Shown here piece by piece: positions 16,355 to 24,922 of a stretch of DNA of 64,000 nucleotides (positions are counted from its first letter, which is position 1; each line of letters begins with the position of its first letter). Both the position numbers and the translations under genes were made by a program. The stretch is from contig NZ_AP022620.1 of assembly GCF_010731855.1 (NCBI RefSeq), forward strand, positions 4,712,001 through 4,776,000, written 5' to 3'. The DNA comes from Mycolicibacterium anyangense (lineage in GTDB: Bacteria > Actinomycetota > Actinomycetes > Mycobacteriales > Mycobacteriaceae). A model generated the notes under the pieces. The model was not told where the DNA came from and ran no database searches. It saw nothing but the letters and a program-made list of their open reading frames with translations.

Positions 16355-19300
16355 TCAGCGCTTCTTGCCGGGCGGCCGTGCGCCCCTGGCGATCCCAAGT
16401 CCCTTGACCTCGACAGCCGGAGCGGCCTCGGCGGCCGGTTCCGGTGCGGCCTCAGCGGCCGGCGCCGGTGCCGCAGCGGGAGCCTCTTGGGCAGGAGCCG
16501 GGGCGGCAGGTGCTGCCGCCGCAGCCTTCTTGGCGCCGGGGCGGCGGGCGCCGGCAGCGATCCCGAGTCCCTTGACCTCGACGGCCGGAGCCTCTGCCTT
16601 CGGGGCCTCGGCGGCGGAAGCCTCCGCCTTGGGTGCCTCGGCGGCGGGTGCTGCCTCGGTCGCCGGGGCCGGAGCAGCGGCAGCCTGAGGCGCCGCAGCC
16701 TTCTTGGCACCCGGACGCTTGGCGCCGCCCGCGATGCCGAGTCCCTTCACGGGTACGGCGGCGGGTGCCGGTGCGGCAGGGGCCTCGGCGGCCGCCGGAG
16801 CAGCCTCCGCGGCCGGGGCTGCTGCACCGTTGGCAGGCGCTGCAGCCTTCTTGGCGCCGGGGCGCTTGGCGCCGCCCGCGATGCCGAGTCCCTTGACGGG
16901 TGCGGCGGCGGGTGCCGGTGCGGCAGGTGCCTCGGTAGCGGCCGGTGCCGCGGCTGCGGCAGGTTCAGCCGGGGCAGGCGCGGGCTCGGCCTTCGGCGCC
17001 GGCGGTGCCTCGACCGGGGCGGCCGCGGCGGCCGCCTTGGCGGCGGCACCCTTCTCCGGCAGCGTCACACTGCTGAGGTCCAGGGTGCCGAGCAGCAGCT
17101 GGGCCACGTCGAGCACCTCGACCTCGTCGGCCTTCTCCCGGTCGCCGACACCGTCGGTGATCATCACCCGGCAGAACGGGCAGCCGGTGGCGATCTTCGA
17201 CGGGTCCAGCGCCAGCGCCTCGTCCACGCGTTCGTGGTTGACGCGCTTGCCGATGTGCTCTTCCATCCACATCCGGGCGCCGCCGGCGCCACAGCACAGG
17301 CCGCGGTCGGCATGGCGCGGCATCTCGGTGAGTTGTGCGCCGGAGGCGCCGATCAGCTCACGCGGTGCGTCGTAGACCTTGTTGTGCCGACCCAGGTAGC
17401 ACGGGTCGTGGTAGGTGATGTTGGCCCCGCCCTCGACGGGCTTGACCGGCACCAGCTTCTTGTCGCGGATCAGCCGGTTCAGCAGCTGGGTGTGGTGCAC
17501 CACGGTGTAGCTGCCGCCGACCTGGGGGTACTCGCGGCCCAGCGTGTTGAAGCAGTGCGGGCAGGTGACGACGACCTTGCGGTCCACCCGCTCGACACCC
17601 TCGAAGAGGTTGTTGAGGGTCTCGACGTTCTGAGCGGCCAGCTGCTGGAACAGGAACTCGTTGCCCGAGCGGCGGGCCGAGTCACCGTTGCAGGTCTCGC
17701 CGTCACCCAGAACCAGGAACTTGACCCCGGCCGCCGACAGCAGTTCGGCAACCGCCTTGGTGGTCTTCTTGGCGCGGTCCTCGTAGGCGCCGGCGCAGCC
17801 GACCCAGAACAGGTACTCGAAGCCGGCGAAGGATTCGACGTCCTTGCCGTACACCGGCACGTCGAAGTCGACCTCGTCGATCCAGGTGAGGCGTTCCTTG
17901 GCGTTCTGGCCCCACGGATTGCCCTTGCTCTCCAGGTTCTTGTAGAGCACACCGAGCTCACCGGGGAACTCGGACTCCATCATCACCTGGTAGCGGCGCA
18001 TATCGACGATGTGGTCGATGTGCTCGATGTCCACCGGGCACTGCTCGACGCAGGCACCGCAGGTGGTGCAGGACCACAGCACGTCGGGATCGATCACGCC
18101 CAACTGCTCGGCAGTGCCGACCAGCGGACGGGTGGCCTGCGCCGGGCCGGAGCCCAGGACACGCTCGAAGCCGGACTCCGGCACGTGGTCGTGGGCGTCG
18201 TGCTTGGTCTCGACGAAGCCGCCCTCGGCCGAGGCGAACTGTTCGGCTTCGTTCTCACCGGTGGGAATCGACTTTCCGCCGATGATGTAGGGCGCCTTCG
18301 CGAACAGATGGTCGCGCAGGTTCATGATGACGAGCTTGGGCGACAACGGCTTTCCGGTGTTCCATGCGGGGCACTGCGACTGGCAGCGGCCACACTCGGT
18401 ACAGGTGGTGAAGTCGAGATAGCCCTTCCAGGTGAAGTCCTCGATCTTGCCGCGGCCGAGCACGGCGTCCTCGGCGGGATCCTCGAAGTTGACCGGCTCA
18501 CCCTTGTATTCGACGGGCAGCAGCGGGCCCAGGGCGTTGGGCAGCCGCTTGTAGGTGACGTTGATCGGGGCCAGGCCGATGTGCAGGTGCTTGGAGTGCA
18601 GCACGATCAGCAGGAAGGCCAGCATGACGCCGATGTGGCCCATCAGGGCGATGGTCTCGATCCACACGTTGGCGGTGGTGCCCAGGGGAGCCAGCAGGGC
18701 GGCCATCCCGTGCGAGAAGAAGGCGCCCCAGCCATAGGGGAACGCCTCACCCAGGGCGTTGACCGATGCGCCGCGGAAGAAGGCGTAGGTCGCGATGACC
18801 AGGAAGATCATGAACAGGATGAGCCAGGCGCCGCCGGTGTGCGAGCCGTAGAAGCGCGACGAGCGGCCCAGCTCCTTGGGCTCCGAGCGCAGCCGGATGA
18901 TCGTGAAGACGATGATACCCAGCAGCACGGCGACCGCGAAGAAGTCCTGCAGGAAGCCCAGCACGTCCCACCGGCCGACGATCGGGATGTGGAACTCCGG
19001 GTTGAACAGCACGCCGTAGGCCTCGAGGTACACCGTGGCCAGAATGAAGAAGCCCCACATGGTGAAGAAGTGCGCGATGCCGGGGATCGACCACTTCAGC
19101 AGCTTCTTCTGGCCGAAAACCTCGGTGAACTGGGCCTTGATCCGGTCCGGGATGTCGTCTTTGCGGCCGGCGGCGTCGCCGACGGGCTGACCCGACCGGA
19201 TGAGCTTGGTCAGGAACTGCACACGGCGTGCGGCGAAGACCAACACGATGGCGGTGGCCAGCAGGCCAACCACCAGCCGGCCCCAGTCGAGAGCGGTCAC
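16355..19300 (-). CDS. etfD: Membrane Fe-S oxidoreductase EtfD
   Basis: 981 residues, homologous in layout and place to Rv0338c, known as EtfD, which accepts electrons from EtfBA during fatty-acid oxidation and passes them to the membrane quinone pool. The N-terminal 240 residues hold about six membrane helices (NarI-like). Two 4Fe-4S motifs follow, CTECGRCQSQCP (about 301) and CTTCGACVEQCP (about 411), then two CCG-type cysteine-rich domains ending in CPHCFNTLG and GLCCGAGGARMW. The last 230 residues are Ala/Pro-rich with four copies of KGLGIAxGAxxPGxKK. GTG start. A triple operator-like repeat lies directly upstream. Confidence 0.93.
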   Translation of the reverse strand: MTALDWGRLVVGLLATAIVLVFAARRVQFLTKLIRSGQPVGDAAGRKDDIPDRIKAQFTEVFGQKKLLKWSIPGIAHFFTMWGFFILATVYLEAYGVLFNPEFHIPIVGRWDVLGFLQDFFAVAVLLGIIVFTIIRLRSEPKELGRSSRFYGSHTGGAWLILFMIFLVIATYAFFRGASVNALGEAFPYGWGAFFSHGMAALLAPLGTTANVWIETIALMGHIGVMLAFLLIVLHSKHLHIGLAPINVTYKRLPNALGPLLPVEYKGEPVNFEDPAEDAVLGRGKIEDFTWKGYLDFTTCTECGRCQSQCPAWNTGKPLSPKLVIMNLRDHLFAKAPYIIGGKSIPTGENEAEQFASAEGGFVETKHDAHDHVPESGFERVLGSGPAQATRPLVGTAEQLGVIDPDVLWSCTTCGACVEQCPVDIEHIDHIVDMRRYQVMMESEFPGELGVLYKNLESKGNPWGQNAKERLTWIDEVDFDVPVYGKDVESFAGFEYLFWVGCAGAYEDRAKKTTKAVAELLSAAGVKFLVLGDGETCNGDSARRSGNEFLFQQLAAQNVETLNNLFEGVERVDRKVVVTCPHCFNTLGREYPQVGGSYTVVHHTQLLNRLIRDKKLVPVKPVEGGANITYHDPCYLGRHNKVYDAPRELIGASGAQLTEMPRHADRGLCCGAGGARMWMEEHIGKRVNHERVDEALALDPSKIATGCPFCRVMITDGVGDREKADEVEVLDVAQLLLGTLDLSSVTLPEKGAAAKAAAAAAPVEAPPAPKAEPAPAPAEPAAAAAPAATEAPAAPAPAAAPVKGLGIAGGAKRPGAKKAAAPANGAAAPAAEAAPAAAEAPAAPAPAAVPVKGLGIAGGAKRPGAKKAAAPQAAAAPAPATEAAPAAEAPKAEASAAEAPKAEAPAVEVKGLGIAAGARRPGAKKAAAAAPAAPAPAQEAPAAAPAPAAEAAPEPAAEAAPAVEVKGLGIARGARPPGKKR
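16358..16910 (-). repeat. Four-copy KGLGIA...PGAKK repeat encoded at the etfD 3' end
   Basis: Copies lie near 16358-16416, 16527-16585, 16695-16755 and 16847-16905, separated by Ala/Pro-rich linkers. The protein unit is V-K-G-L-G-I-A-[GAR]-G-A-[KR]-[RP]-P-G-[AK]-K; the last copy ends the protein as PPGKKR. Spacing of roughly 150-170 bp and high DNA identity suggest duplication. A basic repeated tail on a membrane enzyme is unusual. Confidence 0.8.
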
Positions 19301-19328
19301 GGACTGCCTCCCTGTTGTAAGCTACTCA

Positions 19329-19363
19329 CCGGTAACTTAGTCTAAGTTACCGGTCGGTAACTT
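19329..19363. promoter_or_regulatory. Triple inverted operator in the etfD promoter
   Basis: GGTAACTT occurs at 19331-19338 and 19356-19363, and its complement AAGTTACC at 19344-19351. The first pair forms a perfect 25-bp palindrome with 11-bp arms around GTC (19329-19353). The second pair forms a 20-bp palindrome (AAGTTACC-GGTC-GGTAACTT). The site is 29 bp before the etfD start codon. The symmetry suits a TetR-type dimeric repressor, perhaps one responding to acyl-CoA; the regulator is not identified. Confidence 0.7.
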
Positions 19364-19445
19364 GGCTCCATTCCAGCTCATAGTTGCATCTCGGGGAACG
19401 GCACCGCTACAAAGGCTGCCCTAAGTTCCCGGATAGTGTCCGGGG

Positions 19446-21947
19446 TCACGCCTCGCTGGTCAGCATCGCCCGCAGCATCGACAACATCTCCGAACGGGAT
19501 TCGGCACCGAGGCGCCGACGGATGCGTGCGACGTGGTGCTCGACGGTTTTCGCCGAGATGAACAACTGGGCGCCGATATCCCGATAGGGCATACCCATCA
19601 GGAGAAGCTCGGCGACTTCGCGCTCCCGATCCGACAGCGGCGACGACGTCGGCCGCGCGTGGCCGGTCCCGGAACCCGGTTCCGGGGCGGGCGCACCGGG
19701 CTCCTCGCCGCCTTCGCCTGCGGCGACCTTGAGATCGCGGGCAATCTGGAGCATCAGACCCGACACCTTGGGATCGCTGGCCTGCAGAGCGGCCTGCCCG
19801 GCCAAGCGGGTGGCATCCGAGGTGAGTCCGAATTGGGCCAGGCTGTGCGACGCCGTGTTCACCTCGTCGGCGTCGACCTGATTGGCGAGCACGCGCAGCC
19901 AGGTCCGCCCCGCCCCGGCGAGTGCCTTGGCGAACGGGCTGTGGGCAGCGGCGGCGGCCAGCGCCTGCCCGTGCGGTGTCACCGCGCCCGGGTCACCGGC
20001 CAGGATCCCCGCATGAACCCCGGCCCAGTGCAGCGGCACCGACCAGGTGGGCGGATTGCCGAGCGCGGACAGGATCGCGAAGGCCTGCTCGAGGGCCGGG
20101 GCAAGGCGGTCCTGCTGGCGAATCCGGGCCGACGCCACCCACAGCTCGCCCAGCGGCAGCAGGCTGAATAGGTCCACCGAATACTCCGCCAGCACCTCCA
20201 CGGCCGCATACCAGTGTTTGTGCACCGCGCCGGTGTCACCGCCACGCCGGGCGATCGCAGTCCGCAGGGCCGCCGCCCACAGCGCATCGCGGCGCTGCAG
20301 CGCGGCGTCGTCGATGCTGGCCAGATCGCTGCCGGCGCCGGCGAGGTGACCGTCCTGCATCTTGGCCCAGGCCAGCAGTAGCCGATGCCGGTGACCGTAG
20401 AGCGGATCGGGGTTGTCCCGGCCCGCGCGCACCGCCCGGCTGATCACACTGCGGGCACGCACCGGATCGCCGGCGTGTAGAGCAGCCAAGGTGACCACGG
20501 CGACCGGGCTGTCGGGAAGCACCTGTGCCGCCGAGTACTCGACGGCCATGGCCTGCCCGAGCTTGGTGGCCGCCGCCGAGTACGGGCCCGACACAGTCGT
20601 GAGTAACCCGTCGGCCAGTGTGCGAGCTGCCCGCGAGGCTGCCGTCGGCGGACCGGCGTCCGCGGCAGCCAGCGCCGCTGCCGCCGCGGCCGCATCGCCG
20701 ACCGACGTCAGCACGATCGTCGCGGCTGCGCTCACCACCGCCTCGGGATACGGGCCAAGCCAGGTGAACAGTTCGGCGGCCTGAGCGCTGTTGCCGGTGT
20801 GCGCCGCCATGCTCGCCGCGACGCGAACCGCGGCGGCTCGCTCCCGCGGATCTGCCGAGCCCAACAGGTCGTCGGTTTCGCCGGCGGCGGCCGCGCAGTC
20901 ACCGGATCGGGCGAGTGCGTCGGCGAGTTCGGGACGCAGTTCGGCAGCGCCGGCGTCGACCGCTGCGCGGTACAGGCGCGCGGCCGAGGCGGGATCGCCG
21001 CGGCCGGCGGCGGCCTGTTCGCGCAGCACGTCGGCTAGCTGCTGGTCGCGAACACCATGTTCGGCCAACCGCAGCGCCAATGCCGGTGACAGGGTCGACA
21101 TGTCGATCTGTGAACGCAGGAGCGAGGTTTCGAGCTCGCGATGACGAGCATTGCCCACCACTTGTGCCGCTGCGCGGTGCACCGAGCGCAGGAAGTGCGG
21201 GCTGTGCGACGGTTCCACCAGGCCGGTGGCCCGGGCCCGGTCCACCAGCAATTGGGCGCGTTCGGCGGGAACAGCGAGGGCGGCCGCGAGGTCGGCAGCG
21301 CCGAGGTCGTAGCTCAACGAGCACACCAGCAGAGCGTCCAGTTCCGGCTCTGCCAACCGGCGTAGCCGCTCGATAAGTGTGAAAAAGGCAGTCTGGGCAA
21401 CCGTGTTGGGTGACGGGTGTCGCGCTGAATCGGCCACCGCCGACACCAGGAACGGAATGCCTGCGGTCGCGACCATCATGTTGGTGACTAGTTCGCCGCG
21501 TGGGGGGTGTCCGGACGGATCAGCCAGGAGGCGCGAAACATCAGCTGCGGCAAGAGGTCCCAGGGTTATGCGGGGACGCTCGCGCTCGATGGCGGTGACC
21601 AGCGCACGCAACGCCTCGTCGCTCTCGCGGGGCTCGGCGGCGGCGACGACGGTCGAGTCCGGCGCGCCGGCCAGCTCGGCGAGGCGGCTGAGTTCCTCGG
21701 GGCCGAGCAGGTGCGCGTCGTCGATCACCACCACCGCCGGACGTTCCTGCGGGCCCGGCAGTCGGGTGCTCACCGCCGCCCCGGTGGCGCGCATCGCCTC
21801 TCGGATCGCGGCCAGCACGGTGCTCTTACCGGTACCGACTCCGCCGGTGACCAGCGCCTTGACCGGACCGGGCGGTGTCGCCGTCAGGGCATCGACCACC
21901 ACCTTCGCGGCTGCCGGAAGGCTCTGCAGCGCAACCAGTTCGGTCAC
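19446..21947 (-). CDS. iniR: ATPase-LuxR regulator IniR
   Basis: 833 residues, matching the length and position of Rv0339c; its M. marinum orthologue is described as IniR, a regulator of iniBAC. The N-terminal AAA/STAND-type ATPase has Walker A GGVGTGKST (35-43) and Walker B VVVIDDAHLL (about 75). A long helical, TPR-like middle follows, and the C-terminal LuxR helix-turn-helix is LSDREREVAELLLMG ... FISAKTVEHHVARIRRRL. This is the build of MalT/LAL regulators, whose middle region senses a ligand or partner protein. GTG start; the stop of the Hsp70-like gene lies 7 bp upstream, so the two are very likely one transcript. Confidence 0.92.
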   Translation of the reverse strand: MTELVALQSLPAAAKVVVDALTATPPGPVKALVTGGVGTGKSTVLAAIREAMRATGAAVSTRLPGPQERPAVVVIDDAHLLGPEELSRLAELAGAPDSTVVAAAEPRESDEALRALVTAIERERPRITLGPLAAADVSRLLADPSGHPPRGELVTNMMVATAGIPFLVSAVADSARHPSPNTVAQTAFFTLIERLRRLAEPELDALLVCSLSYDLGAADLAAALAVPAERAQLLVDRARATGLVEPSHSPHFLRSVHRAAAQVVGNARHRELETSLLRSQIDMSTLSPALALRLAEHGVRDQQLADVLREQAAAGRGDPASAARLYRAAVDAGAAELRPELADALARSGDCAAAAGETDDLLGSADPRERAAAVRVAASMAAHTGNSAQAAELFTWLGPYPEAVVSAAATIVLTSVGDAAAAAAALAAADAGPPTAASRAARTLADGLLTTVSGPYSAAATKLGQAMAVEYSAAQVLPDSPVAVVTLAALHAGDPVRARSVISRAVRAGRDNPDPLYGHRHRLLLAWAKMQDGHLAGAGSDLASIDDAALQRRDALWAAALRTAIARRGGDTGAVHKHWYAAVEVLAEYSVDLFSLLPLGELWVASARIRQQDRLAPALEQAFAILSALGNPPTWSVPLHWAGVHAGILAGDPGAVTPHGQALAAAAAHSPFAKALAGAGRTWLRVLANQVDADEVNTASHSLAQFGLTSDATRLAGQAALQASDPKVSGLMLQIARDLKVAAGEGGEEPGAPAPEPGSGTGHARPTSSPLSDREREVAELLLMGMPYRDIGAQLFISAKTVEHHVARIRRRLGAESRSEMLSMLRAMLTSEA

Positions 21948-21954
21948 GGTGTGG

Positions 21955-23931
21955 CTAGCTCTCGGGTCCGCCGACAGCGGGGATCAGCGCTTCGGTGGTG
22001 ACCACGGCCTGGTGAGTCGGCGGTTGTGCGGTGGTGGCTGCCGCGGCCGCGGTCGTTGTGACCACTGCTGCCGTCGTCGTGACCGCGGCGGGTGTCGTGG
22101 TCGGCGGTGCGACCGTGGTGGTCGGCGGCGCGACGGTCGTCGTGGTGGTGGGTGCGGCGGTGGTCGTCGTCGTCGGTTGAGTCGTGGTGGTGGTCGTCGT
22201 CGGCGGAGTCGTCGTGGTCGTGGTGGTGGTTGTGGTCGTTGTGGTCGTCGTCGTCGTCGTGGTGGTGGTTGTGGTGGTCGACGGCGTGGTCGTGGTGGTT
22301 GTGGTGGTGCTGACCGGCTGGGTGGTGGTCGAGGCCGGGACGGTCGACACCGTCGGGCTGCCGTTGTCGCCGGTCACCGTAACCGTCTGTGGCGGAACAA
22401 CACTCGTGGTGACGGCATCGGCGGTCTGCTCGCCCGGCTTGGTGACGCGGGTGGTCGTGGTGGTTGGTGTGCTGTCCGCACTCGTCAGCGTGATCGCCAG
22501 GCCGCCGACGGCCACCGCGGCCACCGCGGCGGCGACCCCGAACAGCAGCGGCGGTCGCCGGTACCACGGCACCGGGGCGTCGACCAGCGCAGTCTCCTGG
22601 GCGTCGGAGTCGAACTCGATCATCGGCCGCGCGCCGCTGGCACCTTGGGCCTGCTGCGCGTAGTCGAAGGTGTAGTCCTCGCCGGAGTAGGGCACCGGCT
22701 CCTCGCCCGCCTCGTCGTCCTGCGACCAGGCCAGTGCACGGAACGTCGCCGACGGCGAACCGTCGGTGGCTGACTCGGTGGCGGCCGCGCCGGCCGCGCC
22801 GGCCGCCCATGCCGCGGGCGCCAAACCAGTCGGGGCATCGGCGGCGGCAACAGACATGCCGGTCGGCGCGTCCGGGGCGATACCCCGCGCCGCGATCACC
22901 GCGGCTCCGATGGCTGGGTTGAGACCGGCCAGTGGCGTGGTGACGACCGGCACGCGCAGTTCCTCGGACAACCGCTGGGTGATGATGGGTATCGCCGCGC
23001 CACCGCCGACCGTCGCCACCGCGGCCAGGTTGACAGCGGGAATCCTGTTGCGCTCCAGGGCATCCCCCAGAGCATCCAGGAAGCCGGCCAGCGGCTCGGC
23101 GATCAGGCCCTCCAGCTCGGCGCGCGTCACCCGGATCTCGGTGCGGACCCCGGGAAGCTCCACCGGCACCACGGTCGCCGTCTCGGCGGACAACCGCTCC
23201 TTGGCCTGTCGGCATTCGTCGCGCAAGCGGGTCAGCGCGCCCACCGCGGCGGTACTGGCCGGATCGGCGTTGGCGGCGTCGCGCACCGCGGCCAGCACCT
23301 GGGTGAGCAGCGCCTGGTCGATCTGTTCACCCGAGAAATCGGCAAAACGCACGGTTTCGCCGATGGGCGCCATGTTGGCGCCCGCGTCGGCCAGGGTGAT
23401 GTTGGTTCCGCTGCCACCGAAATCGCACAGCGCCACCACACCCTGGCTGGGCAGACCGGGGTCGGCCTGAAGGGAGGCCAGTGCTGCAGTGGCATCCGAG
23501 ATGAGTGTCGGGGCCACCCCGCCGGGGGATAGCGCGGGCCGTGACCGCAGCGCTCCCCGCAGCGCGCCGACGGCGCCGGGGCCCCAGTACGCGGGCACGG
23601 CGATGACGATGGTCGATGGCGGCTTGCCGTCGTCGACGGCCCGCGCCATCGCCTCGAGGGCTTCAGCGGCCAGTGCCTCACCGCTGTGTGCAGACCCGTC
23701 GGCAGCCACCAGGGGGACCGGATCTCCGACTCGTTCGACGAAGCCGCGCAACACCTGACCCGCCTCGGTCAGGTTCGGGCTGGTCAACTCCGGGTTCTGC
23801 GACGGGACGCCGACCTCGGCGGGGCGGTTGTCCCACAGCGTCAGCACCGACCTCCGGGTCACCGGCTGGCGGCCCGGGCGGGCAGCCGCCAGGTTGACCG
23901 TCCCGATCGACAACCCCAGCGAGTCGCTCAA
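21955..23931 (-). CDS. Membrane-anchored Hsp70-like protein with poly-Thr exported tail
   Basis: 658 residues. The N-terminal 370 or so follow the Hsp70/actin ATPase plan: SLGLSIGTVNLAAA (phosphate 1), IVIAVPAYWGPGAV, VVALCDFGGSGTNITLAD (phosphate 2) and VATVGGGAAIPIITQRL (adenosine). No DnaK substrate-binding domain follows. Instead there is an Ala-rich linker, PVPWYRRPPLLFG and one membrane helix (about 460-482), then a tail dominated by Thr runs. Topology should be ATPase inside, tail outside. TTG start with AAGGGAAG at 23938-23945. It precedes iniR by 7 bp and is divergent from the Rv0340-like gene, so a sensing role for ini induction is an attractive inference. Confidence 0.88.
   Translation of the reverse strand: MSDSLGLSIGTVNLAAARPGRQPVTRRSVLTLWDNRPAEVGVPSQNPELTSPNLTEAGQVLRGFVERVGDPVPLVAADGSAHSGEALAAEALEAMARAVDDGKPPSTIVIAVPAYWGPGAVGALRGALRSRPALSPGGVAPTLISDATAALASLQADPGLPSQGVVALCDFGGSGTNITLADAGANMAPIGETVRFADFSGEQIDQALLTQVLAAVRDAANADPASTAAVGALTRLRDECRQAKERLSAETATVVPVELPGVRTEIRVTRAELEGLIAEPLAGFLDALGDALERNRIPAVNLAAVATVGGGAAIPIITQRLSEELRVPVVTTPLAGLNPAIGAAVIAARGIAPDAPTGMSVAAADAPTGLAPAAWAAGAAGAAATESATDGSPSATFRALAWSQDDEAGEEPVPYSGEDYTFDYAQQAQGASGARPMIEFDSDAQETALVDAPVPWYRRPPLLFGVAAAVAAVAVGGLAITLTSADSTPTTTTTRVTKPGEQTADAVTTSVVPPQTVTVTGDNGSPTVSTVPASTTTQPVSTTTTTTTTPSTTTTTTTTTTTTTTTTTTTTTTTTPPTTTTTTTQPTTTTTAAPTTTTTVAPPTTTVAPPTTTPAAVTTTAAVVTTTAAAAATTAQPPTHQAVVTTEALIPAVGGPES
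22078..22325 (-). repeat. Low-complexity Thr-codon tract
   Basis: The plus strand is an irregular GTCGTGGTGGT series, the complement of ACC/ACG/ACA threonine codons in the tail of the Hsp70-like protein. It is codon-biased low complexity rather than a strict tandem array, and its length is likely to vary between strains. Confidence 0.8.
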
Positions 23932-24006
23932 TTCGCACTTCCCTTCAGCTGCGCGCAGCGGCGGTTTTCACCATAACGGCTGACTGCCCTGATCCCCGGC
24001 AATAAA

Positions 24007-24047
24007 CCCCTAATGGCGTGGAATCCCCTAAGGCTGCATCCCCTAAC
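24007..24047 (+). promoter_or_regulatory. Three CCCCTAA elements upstream of the Rv0340-like gene
   Basis: CCCCTAA(T/G/C) occurs at 24007-24014, 24025-24032 and 24040-24047 in the 232-bp region between the divergent Hsp70-like and Rv0340-like genes. A -10-like TAGCAT follows at 24101-24106. The same element occurs twice before iniB. These are candidate binding sites for IniR or another ini regulator. Confidence 0.6.
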
Positions 24048-24163
24048 GTCGCCGTCAGCGGGATGGGTTCGGCACCGATCCGGGTGTCTGGTTTCGCCGA
24101 TAGCATTCTTGTCAGCAGCTGGAATTCCGCTGTGAGTATCGGCGGTAGGGGAGAAGACGTGAC

Positions 24164-24700
24164 ATGGCAAACTCGTTGCTCGACTTTGTGATGTCCTTGG
24201 TGCGCGACCCCGATGCCGCCGCACGCTACGCCGCCGACCCGGCCGGCGCCATCGCTGACGCTCACCTGCCCGATGTGACCAGCGTGGATGTCAATAACCT
24301 GATCCCGATGGTGGCCGATTCACTGTCCACGGCCACGCCCACCTTCGGTGCCGACCCGAGCGGGGGCGGCAACGTGTGGGCCAGTGGCGCTGCCACCGCC
24401 GCCTTCGACGCTTTCGACGCCGCGGTATCGCATCCGGTGGCCGATACGCACCCGGTGGACACCGGCGTCATCCAGGACCCGGGGGCCGCCGACCATGTCC
24501 TGGTTGCCGACACCGGCCCGGACTCCGCGCTGTTGGATCCGACGCCAACCGACCCGTCGACTCAGTTCGCCGAGCCCCAACTGGATCAGCATGCCGATCC
24601 CGGTCACACCCCCGACTGGATCACCGACGCCGGCTGGGAGCACTCCCACACCACCGACGCGCACTCCGGTGCCGAGCATCCGGGATTCGACCTCTTCTGA
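24164..24700 (+). CDS. IniB-like N-domain protein (Rv0340-like)
   Basis: 178 residues, nearly the same length as Rv0340 and in the same place. The first 55 residues (ANSLLDFVMSLVRDPDAAAR ... DVNNLIPMV) share the pattern of the IniB start (LIDWILNLFRDEDAARSF), so the two genes are related by a common N-terminal domain. The rest is acidic, rich in Asp, Pro, Thr and His, with no membrane helix or signal peptide. The role is unknown; induction with iniBAC is expected. GTG/ATG choice: ATG at 24164 follows GTAGGGGAG at a suitable distance. A strong terminator follows. Confidence 0.88.
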   Translation: MANSLLDFVMSLVRDPDAAARYAADPAGAIADAHLPDVTSVDVNNLIPMVADSLSTATPTFGADPSGGGNVWASGAATAAFDAFDAAVSHPVADTHPVDTGVIQDPGAADHVLVADTGPDSALLDPTPTDPSTQFAEPQLDQHADPGHTPDWITDAGWEHSHTTDAHSGAEHPGFDLF

Positions 24701-24715
24701 CCCTTGCCCACGGTC

Positions 24716-24752
24716 AACCCCACGTCCCGCGACGTGGGGTTTAGGCGTTTTT
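24716..24752 (+). terminator. Rho-independent terminator after the Rv0340-like gene
   Basis: Perfect 11-bp arms AACCCCACGTC (24716-24726) and GACGTGGGGTT (24731-24741) around CCGC, followed by TTTAGGCGTTTTT. This should separate the Rv0340-like transcript from the iniB promoter. Confidence 0.88.
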
Positions 24753-24771
24753 GGGGCCGTCTCCTAGGGAC

Positions 24772-24787
24772 CCCCTAATCCCCTAAC
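24772..24787 (+). promoter_or_regulatory. Paired CCCCTAA elements upstream of iniB
   Basis: CCCCTAAT (24772-24779) and CCCCTAAC (24780-24787) are directly abutting. A -10-like TAGCGT is at 24866-24871 and iniB starts at 24923. The match to the three elements upstream of the Rv0340-like gene points to shared control. Confidence 0.6.
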
Positions 24788-24922
24788 GGAGAGCCCGCAA
24801 CGATCCCGGGTGGGGGTAACGCGACGAGGGGATCTCGCCCCGTTTTCGGGTTCCGGCGGCGGCCATAGCGTGATGTCCAGATCGCCGGACAGCCCGGCGG
24901 GCACGCCCGAAAGGTTCCGACC

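Noticed and set aside
16487..19345. A 952-codon open frame on the plus strand opposite etfD
   Set aside because: It mirrors the well-supported EtfD frame; long antisense frames are expected in GC-rich DNA with strong third-position bias. No motif or start site supports it.
22078..22325. Repetitive GTCGTGGTGGT tract considered as a CRISPR array or satellite
   Set aside because: No constant repeat and spacer units; it is explained by Thr codons in the tail of the Hsp70-like protein.
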